DNA of 64,000 nucleotides from Streptomyces sp. NBC_00582 (GTDB lineage Bacteria; Actinomycetota; Actinomycetes; Streptomycetales; Streptomycetaceae): NCBI RefSeq assembly GCF_036345155.1, contig NZ_CP107772.1, positions 9,982,001 to 10,046,000 of the forward strand, read 5' to 3'. Shown piece by piece: positions 25,885 to 34,959 of this stretch (position 1 is its first letter; each line of letters starts with the position of its first letter). The notes under the pieces were generated by a model. It saw only the letters and a program-made list of their open reading frames with translations, ran no database searches and was not told where the DNA came from. The position numbers and the translations under genes were made by a program.

Positions 25885-26934
25885 TCAGCCGTCGTCGGCG
25901 AGATCGTCCTCGCTGTGGGCGATCCGCCAGTAAGCGATGGCGACGGCGGTGCGTTGGCGCCCGCCGGGCTTCGTCACCGTGTATCCGAGCTGGGCCGCGA
26001 GCCAGGCCAGGCGTTCCTGGAGGGTCGAGTGGTGGAGGTGGAGGCCGGTCGCGGCTTGCCGCAGGCTGGCGTGGTCGAGCACCGCCTGGAGGGTGTCGAT
26101 CACCCAGGGGCGGGTGGCGCGTATGTGGTCCAGGTGGAGTACGTCGGTGATGGCGGCCGCTTCCTGCGGCGTGGTCCGCTCGGCCAGGACGGCGAGGGCG
26201 CCGAGGTCGTCGTATGCCAGCTGGGAGGGGCCGGGGCCGTTTGTCCGGTCGGTCAGCCGGAGTGCGAGACGGGCCTGTTCCAGAGTGGTCGGCAGGTGGG
26301 CCGGGTCCTGGGCGATCGCGGTCCCGGCTTGCAGGTCCGGTGGCAGGTCCGGTGTTCCGCGGACCAGGGCGACCATGTGCCGGCCGATCCGTGTCGAGTG
26401 GGGTGGCAGCGGTCCGGGGGAGGCGATGACGGTGACGGGGCCGGTGAGTCCCAGCCGTTTGGCGGCGTCGGAGCGGTCGCTTGCGGAGGCGTCGGGGTCG
26501 CAGGCGATCCGCACCGCGGCGTCGGCGGAACGGTCGGCGGAGTGTCCCGTGAGTGTGTGGATCGCTTTGGCCGCGCGTTCGAGGACGAGCGCGTCCAGTG
26601 GCCGCGCCTCGCCGGTGCGCTCCAGCCAGATCCAGGAGCCCGGCCGGCCCGGGGCTGCGGTCTGTGCCCAGGAATGGCTCTGTGCTTGGGGCAGGGGGTG
26701 CCCGGCGGGATCGTGCCGACGTGTGATGCCCCGGTCGGCGTCGTGCAGACCGGCGGGGCAGCCCGCCAGGGCAGCCACCGCCCGGACCACGGCCGCGAGG
26801 GTGGCCCGTTCCTCGACGAGGCCGTCGAAATGGTCGATGACGCGCAGCGCACCGGCCGTGGCGTCGTCGGCCACGTCGAGTTTGCCGATGAGTTCACGCA
26901 AGGGAGCCTCCAGGGCGGTGCTCGAACCGTTCAC
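25885..26934 (-). CDS. PucR-type transcriptional regulator
   Basis: 349 aa. Central GGDEF-like/CdaR region and C-terminal HTH_30 motif (LRQAATGLHLHHSTLQERLA). The GTG start at 26934 overlaps the stop of the upstream esterase (GTGA), so the pair is translationally coupled. The regulator probably controls that esterase and itself through the strong palindrome at 28030-28053. The N-terminal sensing part is short compared with the other two PucR proteins here. Confidence 0.78.
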   Translation of the reverse strand: MNGSSTALEAPLRELIGKLDVADDATAGALRVIDHFDGLVEERATLAAVVRAVAALAGCPAGLHDADRGITRRHDPAGHPLPQAQSHSWAQTAAPGRPGSWIWLERTGEARPLDALVLERAAKAIHTLTGHSADRSADAAVRIACDPDASASDRSDAAKRLGLTGPVTVIASPGPLPPHSTRIGRHMVALVRGTPDLPPDLQAGTAIAQDPAHLPTTLEQARLALRLTDRTNGPGPSQLAYDDLGALAVLAERTTPQEAAAITDVLHLDHIRATRPWVIDTLQAVLDHASLRQAATGLHLHHSTLQERLAWLAAQLGYTVTKPGGRQRTAVAIAYWRIAHSEDDLADDG

Positions 26935-27935
26935 TCCTCCAGGGCCCGCCGGATGAACTCCTCGCGGGCGGCGAGGGAGGCCTGCGACAGCGCGGCGTGA
27001 GCGGCCACCAGGTCGAACCCGTGGAAGCCGCCGCCCCACATGTGGAAGTCGACGCTCACGCCCGCCTCTGACAGGCGGCGGGCGTAGATCAGGGCCTCGT
27101 CGCGGAACACCTCCGCCGAGCCGGTGTCGATGAACGTGCGCGGCAGACCGGTGAGGTCCTCGGCGCGGGCCGGCGCGGCGTACTGCGACACGTGCGGACC
27201 GCCGCGGCGCTCGCCCAGCAGCGAGGTCCATCCGTACAGGTTCCTGTTGCGGTCCCAGCCGGCCCAATTGTCCACCATGCGGCTGCTGTGCGTCTCGAAG
27301 CGGTCGTCGAGCATGGGGCAGATCAGCACCTGGTGGCTGAGGGCGGGAAAGTCGCGGTCGCGGGCGAGCAGGGCGGTCCCCGCGGACAGACCACCGCCGG
27401 CGCTGGCTCCGGTGATCAGCAGCCGCTCGGGGGCGATGCCCAGCTCGGCCGCGTTCTTCGCCGTCCACACCAACCCGGCGTAGCAGTCCTCGACCGGCGC
27501 GGGGTCGGGATGCTCCGGCGCCAGCCGGTACTCGACCGACACCACGACCGCGCGGCCCTCGGCCACATGGGGGAGGAACGCGCTCACGCCCGTGCGGCGG
27601 TCCCCGGCGATCATCCCGCCACCGTGGATGTGGTAGATACCCCCCTTGGGGCCTCGGTCCTCCACGGGGCTGAGAATCAGCAGCGTGATGTCCGGAGCCC
27701 CTTGCGGCCCGGGTACCCGGCGCTCGTCCAGCCGCACCCTGCCACCCGCCGTCAGGTCTTCCAGCTCCAGCCCGGTGTACCCCCCGGCCAGTTGCTGCCG
27801 GGTCTGCGGGAGGGTCTCGTCCGACAGGGGCGGAAAGAGAGTGCGCACCGCTTCCTCGGCGGGCGCGAGTTCCGGGTCCAAGGGGGGCCGGGTGGTCGTG
27901 GCGCCCAAAATGTCTGCTGCCGTCTGGTGGGCCAT
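26931..27935 (-). CDS. alpha/beta hydrolase, HSL-type esterase
   Basis: 334 aa, hormone-sensitive-lipase family: oxyanion motif HIHGGGMIAG, nucleophile elbow ITGASAGGGLSAG, acid in FIDTGSAEVFRDE and His in GGGFHGFD. The elbow is GxSAGG with Ala in place of the usual Asp (GDSAGG). ATG at 27935 with an AGGAGAGAG leader. No export signal. First gene of a two-gene operon with a PucR regulator. Substrate unknown. Confidence 0.85.
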   Translation of the reverse strand: MAHQTAADILGATTTRPPLDPELAPAEEAVRTLFPPLSDETLPQTRQQLAGGYTGLELEDLTAGGRVRLDERRVPGPQGAPDITLLILSPVEDRGPKGGIYHIHGGGMIAGDRRTGVSAFLPHVAEGRAVVVSVEYRLAPEHPDPAPVEDCYAGLVWTAKNAAELGIAPERLLITGASAGGGLSAGTALLARDRDFPALSHQVLICPMLDDRFETHSSRMVDNWAGWDRNRNLYGWTSLLGERRGGPHVSQYAAPARAEDLTGLPRTFIDTGSAEVFRDEALIYARRLSEAGVSVDFHMWGGGFHGFDLVAAHAALSQASLAAREEFIRRALEE

Positions 27936-28029
27936 CGCTCTCTCCTTTGGGAACGGTGGGCATCCGGTCCCCCCACTCTCGGATGCCGACGCCCGCCGAG
28001 ACACCCGCAGATGGCGGGAACCCGGCAGC

Positions 28030-28053
28030 TGGTCCCGCCACATGGCGGGACCA
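28030..28053. promoter_or_regulatory. perfect palindromic operator upstream of esterase-PucR operon
   Basis: TGGTCCCGCCA and its exact reverse complement are separated by CA (28030-28053). A further half-site ATGGCGGGA lies at about 28011-28019. The dyad sits about 95 bases upstream of the esterase ATG in a 421-base gap (27936-28356) that otherwise shows no gene. Size and symmetry fit a dimeric regulator such as the PucR encoded in the operon. Confidence 0.65.
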
Positions 28054-28356
28054 GCGGTCAGGGCGCAGGTGAGAAGGCCGGCGCCGCCGCCGGCTATGAA
28101 CGGCGGGGGCCCGGTACGACAGCTCCGCCCGGGCTGTGGAGTGCGCCTCGGACACCGCCTCCGGCGAGCGGGTCGATCTTGCTCCCACGATGTCAAGGCG
28201 GTCGCCTTCCGTCCGAGCACAGCCTGGAGGCTGTGGAGAGCGAGCTGCTGACCAGCAGGATCGACGTGGTGTGCACCGGTCTGCGAGCCGAACCGGGCAC
28301 ACCGGACGGCGACGGCCGCGGCTTGTCGGCTGAGCGGGTCCCTCAGTGACCTGTTT

Positions 28357-30135
28357 CTACTTCTTGGACGGCACCGTCGGCATTCCCAGGAACGGCAGCC
28401 GCAGCGCACCGAAGGCCTCCACCGGGACCGCCGGTGACCTGGGCGCCACGGGGCTCAGCCGCTCGTAGGCCTCGCCCTGCGCCGGACGCGGGTCGGCCTC
28501 GCCCTTGTTGGGCCAGTAGGACATCGCCCGCTCGGCCTGCGCGGTGATGGTGAGGGAGGGGTTCACGCCCAGGTTCGCGGAGACCGCGGCGCCGTCGACC
28601 ACCGAGATGCCGGGGTGGCCGTAGAGGCGGTGGTACGGGTCGATGACCCCGGTCTCGCGGGAGTCGCCGATGGGGCAGCCGCCGAGGAAGTGGGCGGTGA
28701 GCGGGGTGCCCATCAGCTCGCCCACGTTGGATCCGGCGAAGCCGTTGATGTCGGCGGCGATCGCGGAGGCGGCCTCGGAGGCGGCCCTGATCTGCTTGGG
28801 GTTGGGCGCGCCGTGGCCCTGGCGGGCGGTCAGCAGCCCCTTGCCCACGCCCGTCTGCTTCAGATGGGTGGTGAGCGAGTTGTCCAGTGACTGCATGACC
28901 AGGCCGATGATGGTCCGCTCCGACCAGCGGCGATTGGACAGCGAGCGCAGGACGAGGAGCGGGTGGCGGGCCGCGTTGGCCAGCCAGCCGGCGACCCGCG
29001 AGGAGCCGTCCGCGTAGGGGACCTGGAGGATGGACAGGCCGCCCATGGAGTTGGAGCCCTTGCCGTAGCGGACCGGCTCGATGTGGGTGTTCTCGTCGGG
29101 GTGGACCGAGGAGGTGATGGCGACTCCGCGGGTGAAGTCGACCTTCGGCGCGCCGGTCGCCTTGCGGTAGCGGCGGTCGTCGGTCTGGGCGCCGACCAGC
29201 GCCTCGGAGTTGGTGCGGGTCAGCTCACCCAGCCGGTCCGAGATGTGCGGGAGCTGTCCGTTCGCCTTCATGCGGTGCAGCAGGGTCTGGGTGCCGTAGG
29301 TGCCGGCGGCGAGGACGACCCGGCGGGCCTTGAAGGTGCGTCCCCTGGAGCGGCGGCGGTCGTCGGTCGGGAGGGTCGCGACCGCGTATCCGCCCTGGGA
29401 GTCGTCCGTGACCGACACGACCGTCGTCATCGGGTGGACGACCGCGCCGGCCTTCTCGGCGAGGTGGAGGTAGTTCTCGTTGAGGGTGTTCTTCGCGCCG
29501 TGCCGGCAGCCGGTCATGCACTCGCCGCACTCGGTGCAGGCCCTGCGGGCGGGGCCGGCGCCGCCGAAGTAGGGGTCGGCGACCTGTTCGCCGGGTGCGG
29601 CCTTCGCCGTCCCGTCGGCGTCCTTGCCGTCGCCGAAGAAGACGCCGACCGGGGCGGGGTGGAAGGTGTCGCCGACGCCCATCCGCTCCGCCGCCGCCTT
29701 CAGGTGCACGTCGGAGGGGGTCGTCGTCGGGTTCAGCCGTACGCCGAGCATGCGGCGCGCCTGGTCGTAGTACGGGCTCAGCTCCTCCTGCCAGTCGGTG
29801 ATGTCCCGCCACTGGGGGTCGTCGAAGAAGGGCTTGGGCGGGACGTAGAGGGTGTTGGCGTAGTTCAGGGAACCGCCGCCGACGCCCGCGCCCGCCAGGA
29901 CCATGACGTTGCCGAGGAGGTGGATGCGCTGGATGCCGTAGAGGCCGAGCCTGGGGGCCCAGAGGTAGTTCTTCAGGTCCCAGGAGTTCTTGGGGAGGGT
30001 CTCGCGGGTGAAGCGGCGGCCGGCTTCCAGGACGCCGACCCTGTAGCCCTTCTCCGTGAGGCGCAGGGCGGTGACGGAACCGCCGAAGCCGGAGCCCACG
30101 ACGAGGACGTCGTAGTCGTAGGTGTCCTGGGGCAC
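28357..30135 (-). CDS. GMC-family FAD oxidoreductase, ChoD-like
   Basis: 592 aa from the GTG at 30135, which has GAGGAGA upstream. FAD-binding motif DVLVVGSGFGGSVTALRLTE near the N-terminus. A cysteine-rich block CTECGECMTGCRHGAKNTL typical of the cholesterol-oxidase-like (ChoD) branch. C-terminal GMC domain with HFLGGCPIGDS and the FAD-contact motif VVDGAAVSANLGVNPSLTI. It probably oxidises an alcohol of a hydrophobic substrate. An open frame continues upstream through a dehydrogenase relic (30235-30333). The strong internal start argues that the relic is not part of the enzyme. Confidence 0.83.
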   Translation of the reverse strand: MPQDTYDYDVLVVGSGFGGSVTALRLTEKGYRVGVLEAGRRFTRETLPKNSWDLKNYLWAPRLGLYGIQRIHLLGNVMVLAGAGVGGGSLNYANTLYVPPKPFFDDPQWRDITDWQEELSPYYDQARRMLGVRLNPTTTPSDVHLKAAAERMGVGDTFHPAPVGVFFGDGKDADGTAKAAPGEQVADPYFGGAGPARRACTECGECMTGCRHGAKNTLNENYLHLAEKAGAVVHPMTTVVSVTDDSQGGYAVATLPTDDRRRSRGRTFKARRVVLAAGTYGTQTLLHRMKANGQLPHISDRLGELTRTNSEALVGAQTDDRRYRKATGAPKVDFTRGVAITSSVHPDENTHIEPVRYGKGSNSMGGLSILQVPYADGSSRVAGWLANAARHPLLVLRSLSNRRWSERTIIGLVMQSLDNSLTTHLKQTGVGKGLLTARQGHGAPNPKQIRAASEAASAIAADINGFAGSNVGELMGTPLTAHFLGGCPIGDSRETGVIDPYHRLYGHPGISVVDGAAVSANLGVNPSLTITAQAERAMSYWPNKGEADPRPAQGEAYERLSPVAPRSPAVPVEAFGALRLPFLGMPTVPSKK

Positions 30136-30234
30136 GGGGGTCTCCTCGTTGGGAACGGCGTTGATACCGGGGTCGGGAGCGGGTGTTTCCACTTGAAGTG
30201 GAGGGCTTTCATCAGCGTCTGGCCGCGGCTCTCC

Positions 30235-30413
30235 CTCGGGGCCGTGGCGGCGGCCGAGGCCGGAGTCCTTCATGCCGCCCATGGGGGACCGGATGCTGCC
30301 GTGGGCGGGAGCGTGGCCCTCGTTGACGTCCACGGTTCCGGTGCGGAGGCGGGCGGCGACGGCGCGGGGGCTGGGGCGTTGGTGCCGGTGCCTGTCGTGC
30401 TGCCGTTCATCAT
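30235..30413 (-). pseudogene. internally deleted succinate-semialdehyde dehydrogenase
   Basis: The segment at 30235-30333 encodes VDVNEGHAPAHGSIRSPMGG and MKDSGLGRRHGPEG, the hallmark C-terminal block of actinobacterial succinate-semialdehyde dehydrogenases. Upstream, an ATG at 30413 with a GGGGAAGG ribosome site starts a different frame (MMNGSTTGTGTNAPAPAP). It looks like the original N-terminus. The roughly 1.3-1.4 kb between them is gone and the frames no longer match. The catalytic Cys and Glu are lost. The gene was evidently the second of an MFS-dehydrogenase-GMC operon, eight bases after the MFS stop. Confidence 0.65.
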
Positions 30414-30421
30414 GCCTTCCC

Positions 30422-31714
30422 CTATCCGCTCGTGGCCTGTGGAGCCGCGCCGAGGACCGACGACGGCCCGTCCGGGTCGGGTGCCCCGTCCGCCAGCCGC
30501 TGTCCGTCCCGTTCGGGGCGCAGCCGCCATACGGCCAGCAGTCCCGTGACGGCCAGCAGCGCGGCCGTCAGCAGGAACGCGGCCCGGTACCCGGCTTCCA
30601 CGGAGGCGGCGGTGTCGACGACCCGGCCGACTGCCAGAGGCGACAGCACTCCGGCGAGGGCGTAGACGAAGGCCAGTGCGCCGAGTACGACGCCGCGCTG
30701 CGGTGCGGGCGTGATCCGGGCGCAGGCGGTCTGGGCCACGGTCATGATGACGTTGGCCAGTGCCATGGGGCCGAGCATCAGCAGCACCTTGAGCCAGACG
30801 GCGTCCGTGACGGCGAACAGGGCCACCGCGCCGGCGGCCAGGCACATCAGGGCTCCGGTGCCCGCGCCGAGCGGTGGTCGGCTCCTGCGGCGGGCCAGCA
30901 GTCCGTGGCTCACCAGGACCACGCCGTTGGCCAGTGCCGCGACGGTCACCACGGTTCCTGCCTGGCGCAGGCTCAGCCCGGCGACCTCCTGGAGATAGTC
31001 CGGCATCCAGGTCAGGTTGGCGCTGAGCATCCAGTACGCGGCGAACGCGCCGAGCGCCGCGCTGAGCCAGGTGCCCGACAGCAGGATGCGTCGGTAGGGG
31101 ACGACGACCGTGTCCGCACCCGTGCTCTCGTGCGCGTCCGGCGCGTACGGGCCCTCAGCGCCGCGCAGCGCCCAGTACCCGGCCCATGCCAGGCCCGCCA
31201 GCCCGACGGCCCCGAAGGCCCACCGCCAGCCGAAGTGGTCGATGACGAGGGTGAGCGTGGGCGCGGCGACGGCCACCCCGGCAGCGCCGCCGGTCAGCAG
31301 CACCGCGGTGGGCAGGGTGCGCTCGCGCTGCTCGAACCATCCGTGCAGATGATGAGTGGCCACCGGCGTGGCCGGTCCCTCGGCGGCTCCGAGCAGCACA
31401 CGGGTCGCCACCAGCGTGCCGAATCCGGCCGCCGCCCACAGCATCGGCAGCTGGGCGGCCGCCCACAGCAGTGCCAGGACCAGCAGCAGCACGGTCGTGC
31501 GGACGTTCCGGGTCAGGTACGGCACCGCCAGAGCCGACACGCTGAAGAGTGCGAAGAACGCCGCCGAGGCCGTGCCGAACTGCTCGCGGGTCAGCCCGAG
31601 GTCGTCCATGATCGGCTGGGCTGCCAGACCCATCACGGCCTTGTCGGCGAAGTTGACCAGCATGAAGCCGAGCAGTGCCCAGGTTGTGCGCCAGGCTGTG
31701 GTGTGCTGTGTCAT
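30422..31714 (-). CDS. MFS transporter
   Basis: 430 aa with about 12 hydrophobic segments in two sets of six. The N-terminal LLGFMLVNFADKAVMGLAAQ, the motif RVLLGAAEGPATPVATHHLH and the central loop with charged residues resemble ACS/anion:cation symporters. Likely an importer of an organic anion. Divergent from the PucR regulator at 31857, which probably controls it. Upstream member of the former dehydrogenase/GMC operon. Confidence 0.85.
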   Translation of the reverse strand: MTQHTTAWRTTWALLGFMLVNFADKAVMGLAAQPIMDDLGLTREQFGTASAAFFALFSVSALAVPYLTRNVRTTVLLLVLALLWAAAQLPMLWAAAGFGTLVATRVLLGAAEGPATPVATHHLHGWFEQRERTLPTAVLLTGGAAGVAVAAPTLTLVIDHFGWRWAFGAVGLAGLAWAGYWALRGAEGPYAPDAHESTGADTVVVPYRRILLSGTWLSAALGAFAAYWMLSANLTWMPDYLQEVAGLSLRQAGTVVTVAALANGVVLVSHGLLARRRSRPPLGAGTGALMCLAAGAVALFAVTDAVWLKVLLMLGPMALANVIMTVAQTACARITPAPQRGVVLGALAFVYALAGVLSPLAVGRVVDTAASVEAGYRAAFLLTAALLAVTGLLAVWRLRPERDGQRLADGAPDPDGPSSVLGAAPQATSG

Positions 31715-31823
31715 AGGGGGATGGGGCTCCTTCGCGCAGTCGTGTCACCGGCGTGGCGCCGATCCTGCAGGCTGCGGGGTCAGGAGGACACCCATCGGCA
31801 TCACAGTCGTACACGCCCGCTAC

Positions 31824-31837
31824 TGTGACGGGTCACA
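31824..31837. promoter_or_regulatory. dyad between MFS and PucR genes
   Basis: TGTGACGGGTCACA, a 5-bp inverted repeat with a 4-base centre, lies 20 bases before the PucR start in the divergent gap. A related sequence (TGTGACATGTCA on the minus strand) occurs upstream of the alkyl sulfatase at 35021. Confidence 0.45.
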
Positions 31838-31856
31838 ATCAGTGGTGAGGTGAGCC

Positions 31857-33077
31857 ATGGCGCAGGAGGAACACTCGCAACCGGCTTCCGTCGACCGTCC
31901 GCCGGGGCTTTCCCCCGCGGCGGCGGCGCTCGCGGCCCGGTGCGAGCCGCAGGTCAACGAGCTCGCCCGGCGCATGGCCCGGGGCGTGTTCGAGCAGCTG
32001 CGCGGCTACAACGAGTTGCCGGGTGACGTCAAGGACGTGGAGATCGCCGCCACGGCTCGGCACGCCATACGGCTCTTCCTGCGCGGCGCCGCCGACGGAT
32101 CCGGGTGGGACTCGATGGAGTACTTCCAGGAACGCGCCGCCCAGCGCGCCGAGGAGGGCATGCCGCTCCACCTGCTGCTGCGCACCTACACCCTGGGCTC
32201 AAGGGAACTGTGGCGGGCCCTGCGTGAGGTGGCCGGTCCCGGCGAGCAGCAGGCGCTGGCCGAACTGACCGAAGCGCTGTTCACGGTCGCCGACCGAGTG
32301 GTGGGCGCCGTGGCGGAGAGCTACCTCGACGAGCGGGTTGCCCTCGCCGCCGAACGCCACGAGCAGCGCCGCTCGCGCGCCCGGGCCCTGCTGGACGGCC
32401 GGGCGGTCGTCGACGGGCCCACGCCGGACGGGCCCGTGCTGGTGCTGTGCCTGCGTTTCGGCACTTCGGCGGCCGCCGGCGGGCTCTCCCCGGTCACCGT
32501 CCGGCGGCTGCTGCGGCGCGTTCAGGCGGTCCTGGACCGAGCCTTCGGTACGGAGGTGCTCGCCGTGCTCGACGGTGACGGCGGGCATGTCGTGGTTCCG
32601 GGAGTGGTCGAACCACCTGGCCGGCTCCGGGAGTTGCTGCGTGAGACGGTGGGACCGGAGCTGCGGCTGGCAGCCGCAGCGACGACGGCCGGCGACATCC
32701 CGCGCGCCGCGCGACTGACCTCCGAGGTGGTCCGGGTCGCGGCCGCCTGTGGTGTGCGGCCCGGGGTGCACCGGCTCGAGGACGTGCTGCTGGAGTACCA
32801 CCTGTCCCGCCCGAGCGAGGGCAGTGCCCGCATCGTCGCCATGCTCGACCCCCTCGCCGACCGCCCCGAGCTCGTCGAGACCCTGCGCACCCACCTGGAA
32901 CAGCGTCAGGACAGACGGGCCACCGCCCAGCTGCTCAACCTGCACCCCAACTCCGTGGACAACCGGATCGCCCGGATCCAGGACCTGACCGGGCTGGACC
33001 TCGCCGACCCCCGGGATGTGGCCCTGGCGCTGGCGGCCCTGCTGCTGCGTGACGCCGACACCGGTGTCACGGCGTGA
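31857..33077 (+). CDS. PucR/CdaR-type regulator with RsbRD-like N-terminal domain
   Basis: 406 aa. Residues about 25-170 are an all-helical RsbRD_N-like sensory domain (NELARRMARGVFEQLRGYNE). A GGDEF-like middle domain follows, then a C-terminal HTH_30 (QDRRATAQLLNLHPNSVDNR). The ATG at 31857 lies just after the dyad at 31824-31837. Its 3' end overlaps the convergent alkyl-sulfatase gene by 11 bases. Probably regulates the divergent MFS gene and perhaps the sulfatase. Confidence 0.82.
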   Translation: MAQEEHSQPASVDRPPGLSPAAAALAARCEPQVNELARRMARGVFEQLRGYNELPGDVKDVEIAATARHAIRLFLRGAADGSGWDSMEYFQERAAQRAEEGMPLHLLLRTYTLGSRELWRALREVAGPGEQQALAELTEALFTVADRVVGAVAESYLDERVALAAERHEQRRSRARALLDGRAVVDGPTPDGPVLVLCLRFGTSAAAGGLSPVTVRRLLRRVQAVLDRAFGTEVLAVLDGDGGHVVVPGVVEPPGRLRELLRETVGPELRLAAAATTAGDIPRAARLTSEVVRVAAACGVRPGVHRLEDVLLEYHLSRPSEGSARIVAMLDPLADRPELVETLRTHLEQRQDRRATAQLLNLHPNSVDNRIARIQDLTGLDLADPRDVALALAALLLRDADTGVTA

Positions 33078-34959
33078 CGATGGCGAAGTCCGGTTCCGGT
33101 GATTCCAGCAGAGAGCCGAACGTGATCAGGGCGTTGGCGTCGCCGTCGAGCACCACGGCCCCGCCGAAGATCTCGTCGGCGAAGGTCGTCGCCCCGCCGA
33201 GAACCGTGTCGAGGGTGGTGCGGGCCAGCCGCAGCACCACGGCGGGCCGCTCGTCCCGCGGGGCGTCCCCGCGCATGGGGGTGAGCGCCCCGTTGGACAG
33301 CAGCAGCGTCCACACCTCGCCGGTGTCGGTGAACTCCCAGCGCAGCAGCAGGCGTCCGGCCTCGGCCGCGCGCGGGCCGTCGATGCGCACGGCCATGGAC
33401 TGAAAGATCTGCTCGGCCGTCAGGGCGGCCAGGACATCCGGCGCGGTGGGCGTCGGCGTCCCCAGGATGCCGTCGCGCAGCTCGGCGGCGCCCATCAGGT
33501 AGAAGTTGCGCCACGGCCCGGACTCGGAGCCGTGCCCGAGCCGCTCGAAGGTGTCGGCCTGCAAGGCGCGAGCCCGGGAATGCCCGGGTTCGGCGAACAG
33601 GACGTGGCTGAGCACTTCCGCGACCCACCGCAGGTCCCCGGCCTCGTACGACGCGCGCGCCTTGGCGACCACGGCGTCGGCCCCGCCCATGAACTCGACG
33701 TACCTGACGGCGGCTTCGGTGGGCGGATGCTGCCACAAATGGGCCGGGTTGCCGTCGAACCAACCCATGTAGCGCTGGTAGACGGCCTTGGCGTTGTGGC
33801 TGAGCGTGCCGTAGTAGCCGCGCGCGTGCCACGCACGGGCGAGCGCGGGCGGGAAGGACAGCTCCTCGGCGATCTCGGCCCCGGTGTACCCGGAGTTGAT
33901 CAGCCGGACGGACTGGTCGTGCAGATAGGCGTACGCGTCGCGCTGCTCCTCCAGGAAGCGGATCGCGCGCTCCTGCCCCCAGGTGGGCCAGTGGTGGGAG
34001 GCGAAGACGACGTCGGTGTCGTCGGCGAACAGCCGTACCGTCTCGGTGAGATACCGTGCCCAGGCGCTGGGGTCCCGCACCAGCGCGCCACGCAGGGTGA
34101 GCACGTTGTGCAGCGTGTGGCAGGCGTTCTCCGCGACGCACAGCACCCGTAGATCGGGGAAGTGGAAGTTCATCTCCGCCGGAGCCTCCGTGCCCGGCGT
34201 GAGCTGGAAGACCATCCGTATCCCGTCGACGGTCTCCTCCTGCCCGGTGCGGCTGATGTCGACCGTCGGCGCGATCAGGCCGATGCTGCCGGTCGACGTC
34301 GTCTGCCCGAGCCCGCAGCCGATCTGCCCGGCCGGCCCCTTCGGCAGCGCGGCCCCGTACATGTAACCGGACCTGCGGGCCATCGCCGTCCCGGTGAAGA
34401 CGTTCTCGCTGGCGGCGTGCTCCAGGAATCCGGCCGGGGCGATGACCGGTACCCGCCCGGCCGCGACCTCGGCCGGGTCGACGACGCCGCGGACACCGCC
34501 GAAGTGGTCGACGTGCGAGTGGGTGTAGAGCACACCCGTCACGGGCCGCGCGCCGCGGTGCTCCCGGTACAGGGCGAGGGCGGCAGCGGCCACCTCGGCG
34601 CTGATCAGCGGGTCGACGACGAGGACACCGCGCTCGCCCTCCACGAAGGTCACGTTCGACAGGTCCAGGCCGCGCACCTGGTAGATCCCCGGCACGACCT
34701 CGTACAGCCCCTGCCGCGCCACGAGCCCGCTCTGCCGCCACAGCGAGGGGTGCGCGGTCGGCGGACACTCCCCGTCCAGGAAGCCGTACGCGTCCGCGTC
34801 CCACACGACCCGGCCGTCCGCGGCCCGCACCACGCCGGGCTTCAGCCGGGCGATGAACCCCCGGTCCGCATCGGCGAAGTCCCGATTGTCGTCCCACGCC
34901 AGACCGCTGTCCCTGGGCTCGTGCTCGCTGCTGGTCATGATCGTCTCGCTGCTGGTCAT
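33067..34959 (-). CDS. alkyl sulfatase (metallo-beta-lactamase fold, SdsA1/BDS1 type)
   Basis: 630 aa, full length. Zinc-binding motif THSHVDHFGG (146-155) and second metal cluster VAENACHTLHN. The all-helical dimerisation domain follows (about 380-500), then a C-terminal SCP2-like lipid-binding domain. The family hydrolyses primary alkyl sulfates such as SDS to alcohol and sulfate. The N-terminus has a duplicated start: MTSSETI is followed directly by a second MTSSE from a 21-base direct repeat, so 34959 and 34938 are both possible starts. No signal peptide is visible, unlike secreted SdsA1. Confidence 0.9.
   Translation of the reverse strand: MTSSETIMTSSEHEPRDSGLAWDDNRDFADADRGFIARLKPGVVRAADGRVVWDADAYGFLDGECPPTAHPSLWRQSGLVARQGLYEVVPGIYQVRGLDLSNVTFVEGERGVLVVDPLISAEVAAAALALYREHRGARPVTGVLYTHSHVDHFGGVRGVVDPAEVAAGRVPVIAPAGFLEHAASENVFTGTAMARRSGYMYGAALPKGPAGQIGCGLGQTTSTGSIGLIAPTVDISRTGQEETVDGIRMVFQLTPGTEAPAEMNFHFPDLRVLCVAENACHTLHNVLTLRGALVRDPSAWARYLTETVRLFADDTDVVFASHHWPTWGQERAIRFLEEQRDAYAYLHDQSVRLINSGYTGAEIAEELSFPPALARAWHARGYYGTLSHNAKAVYQRYMGWFDGNPAHLWQHPPTEAAVRYVEFMGGADAVVAKARASYEAGDLRWVAEVLSHVLFAEPGHSRARALQADTFERLGHGSESGPWRNFYLMGAAELRDGILGTPTPTAPDVLAALTAEQIFQSMAVRIDGPRAAEAGRLLLRWEFTDTGEVWTLLLSNGALTPMRGDAPRDERPAVVLRLARTTLDTVLGGATTFADEIFGGAVVLDGDANALITFGSLLESPEPDFAIVTP

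Noticed and set aside
30136..30333. A natural fusion of the dehydrogenase tail to the GMC oxidoreductase
   Set aside because: The frame is open, but GAGGAGA before the GTG at 30135 and the intact FAD motif right after it show the true start. The tail is a relic.
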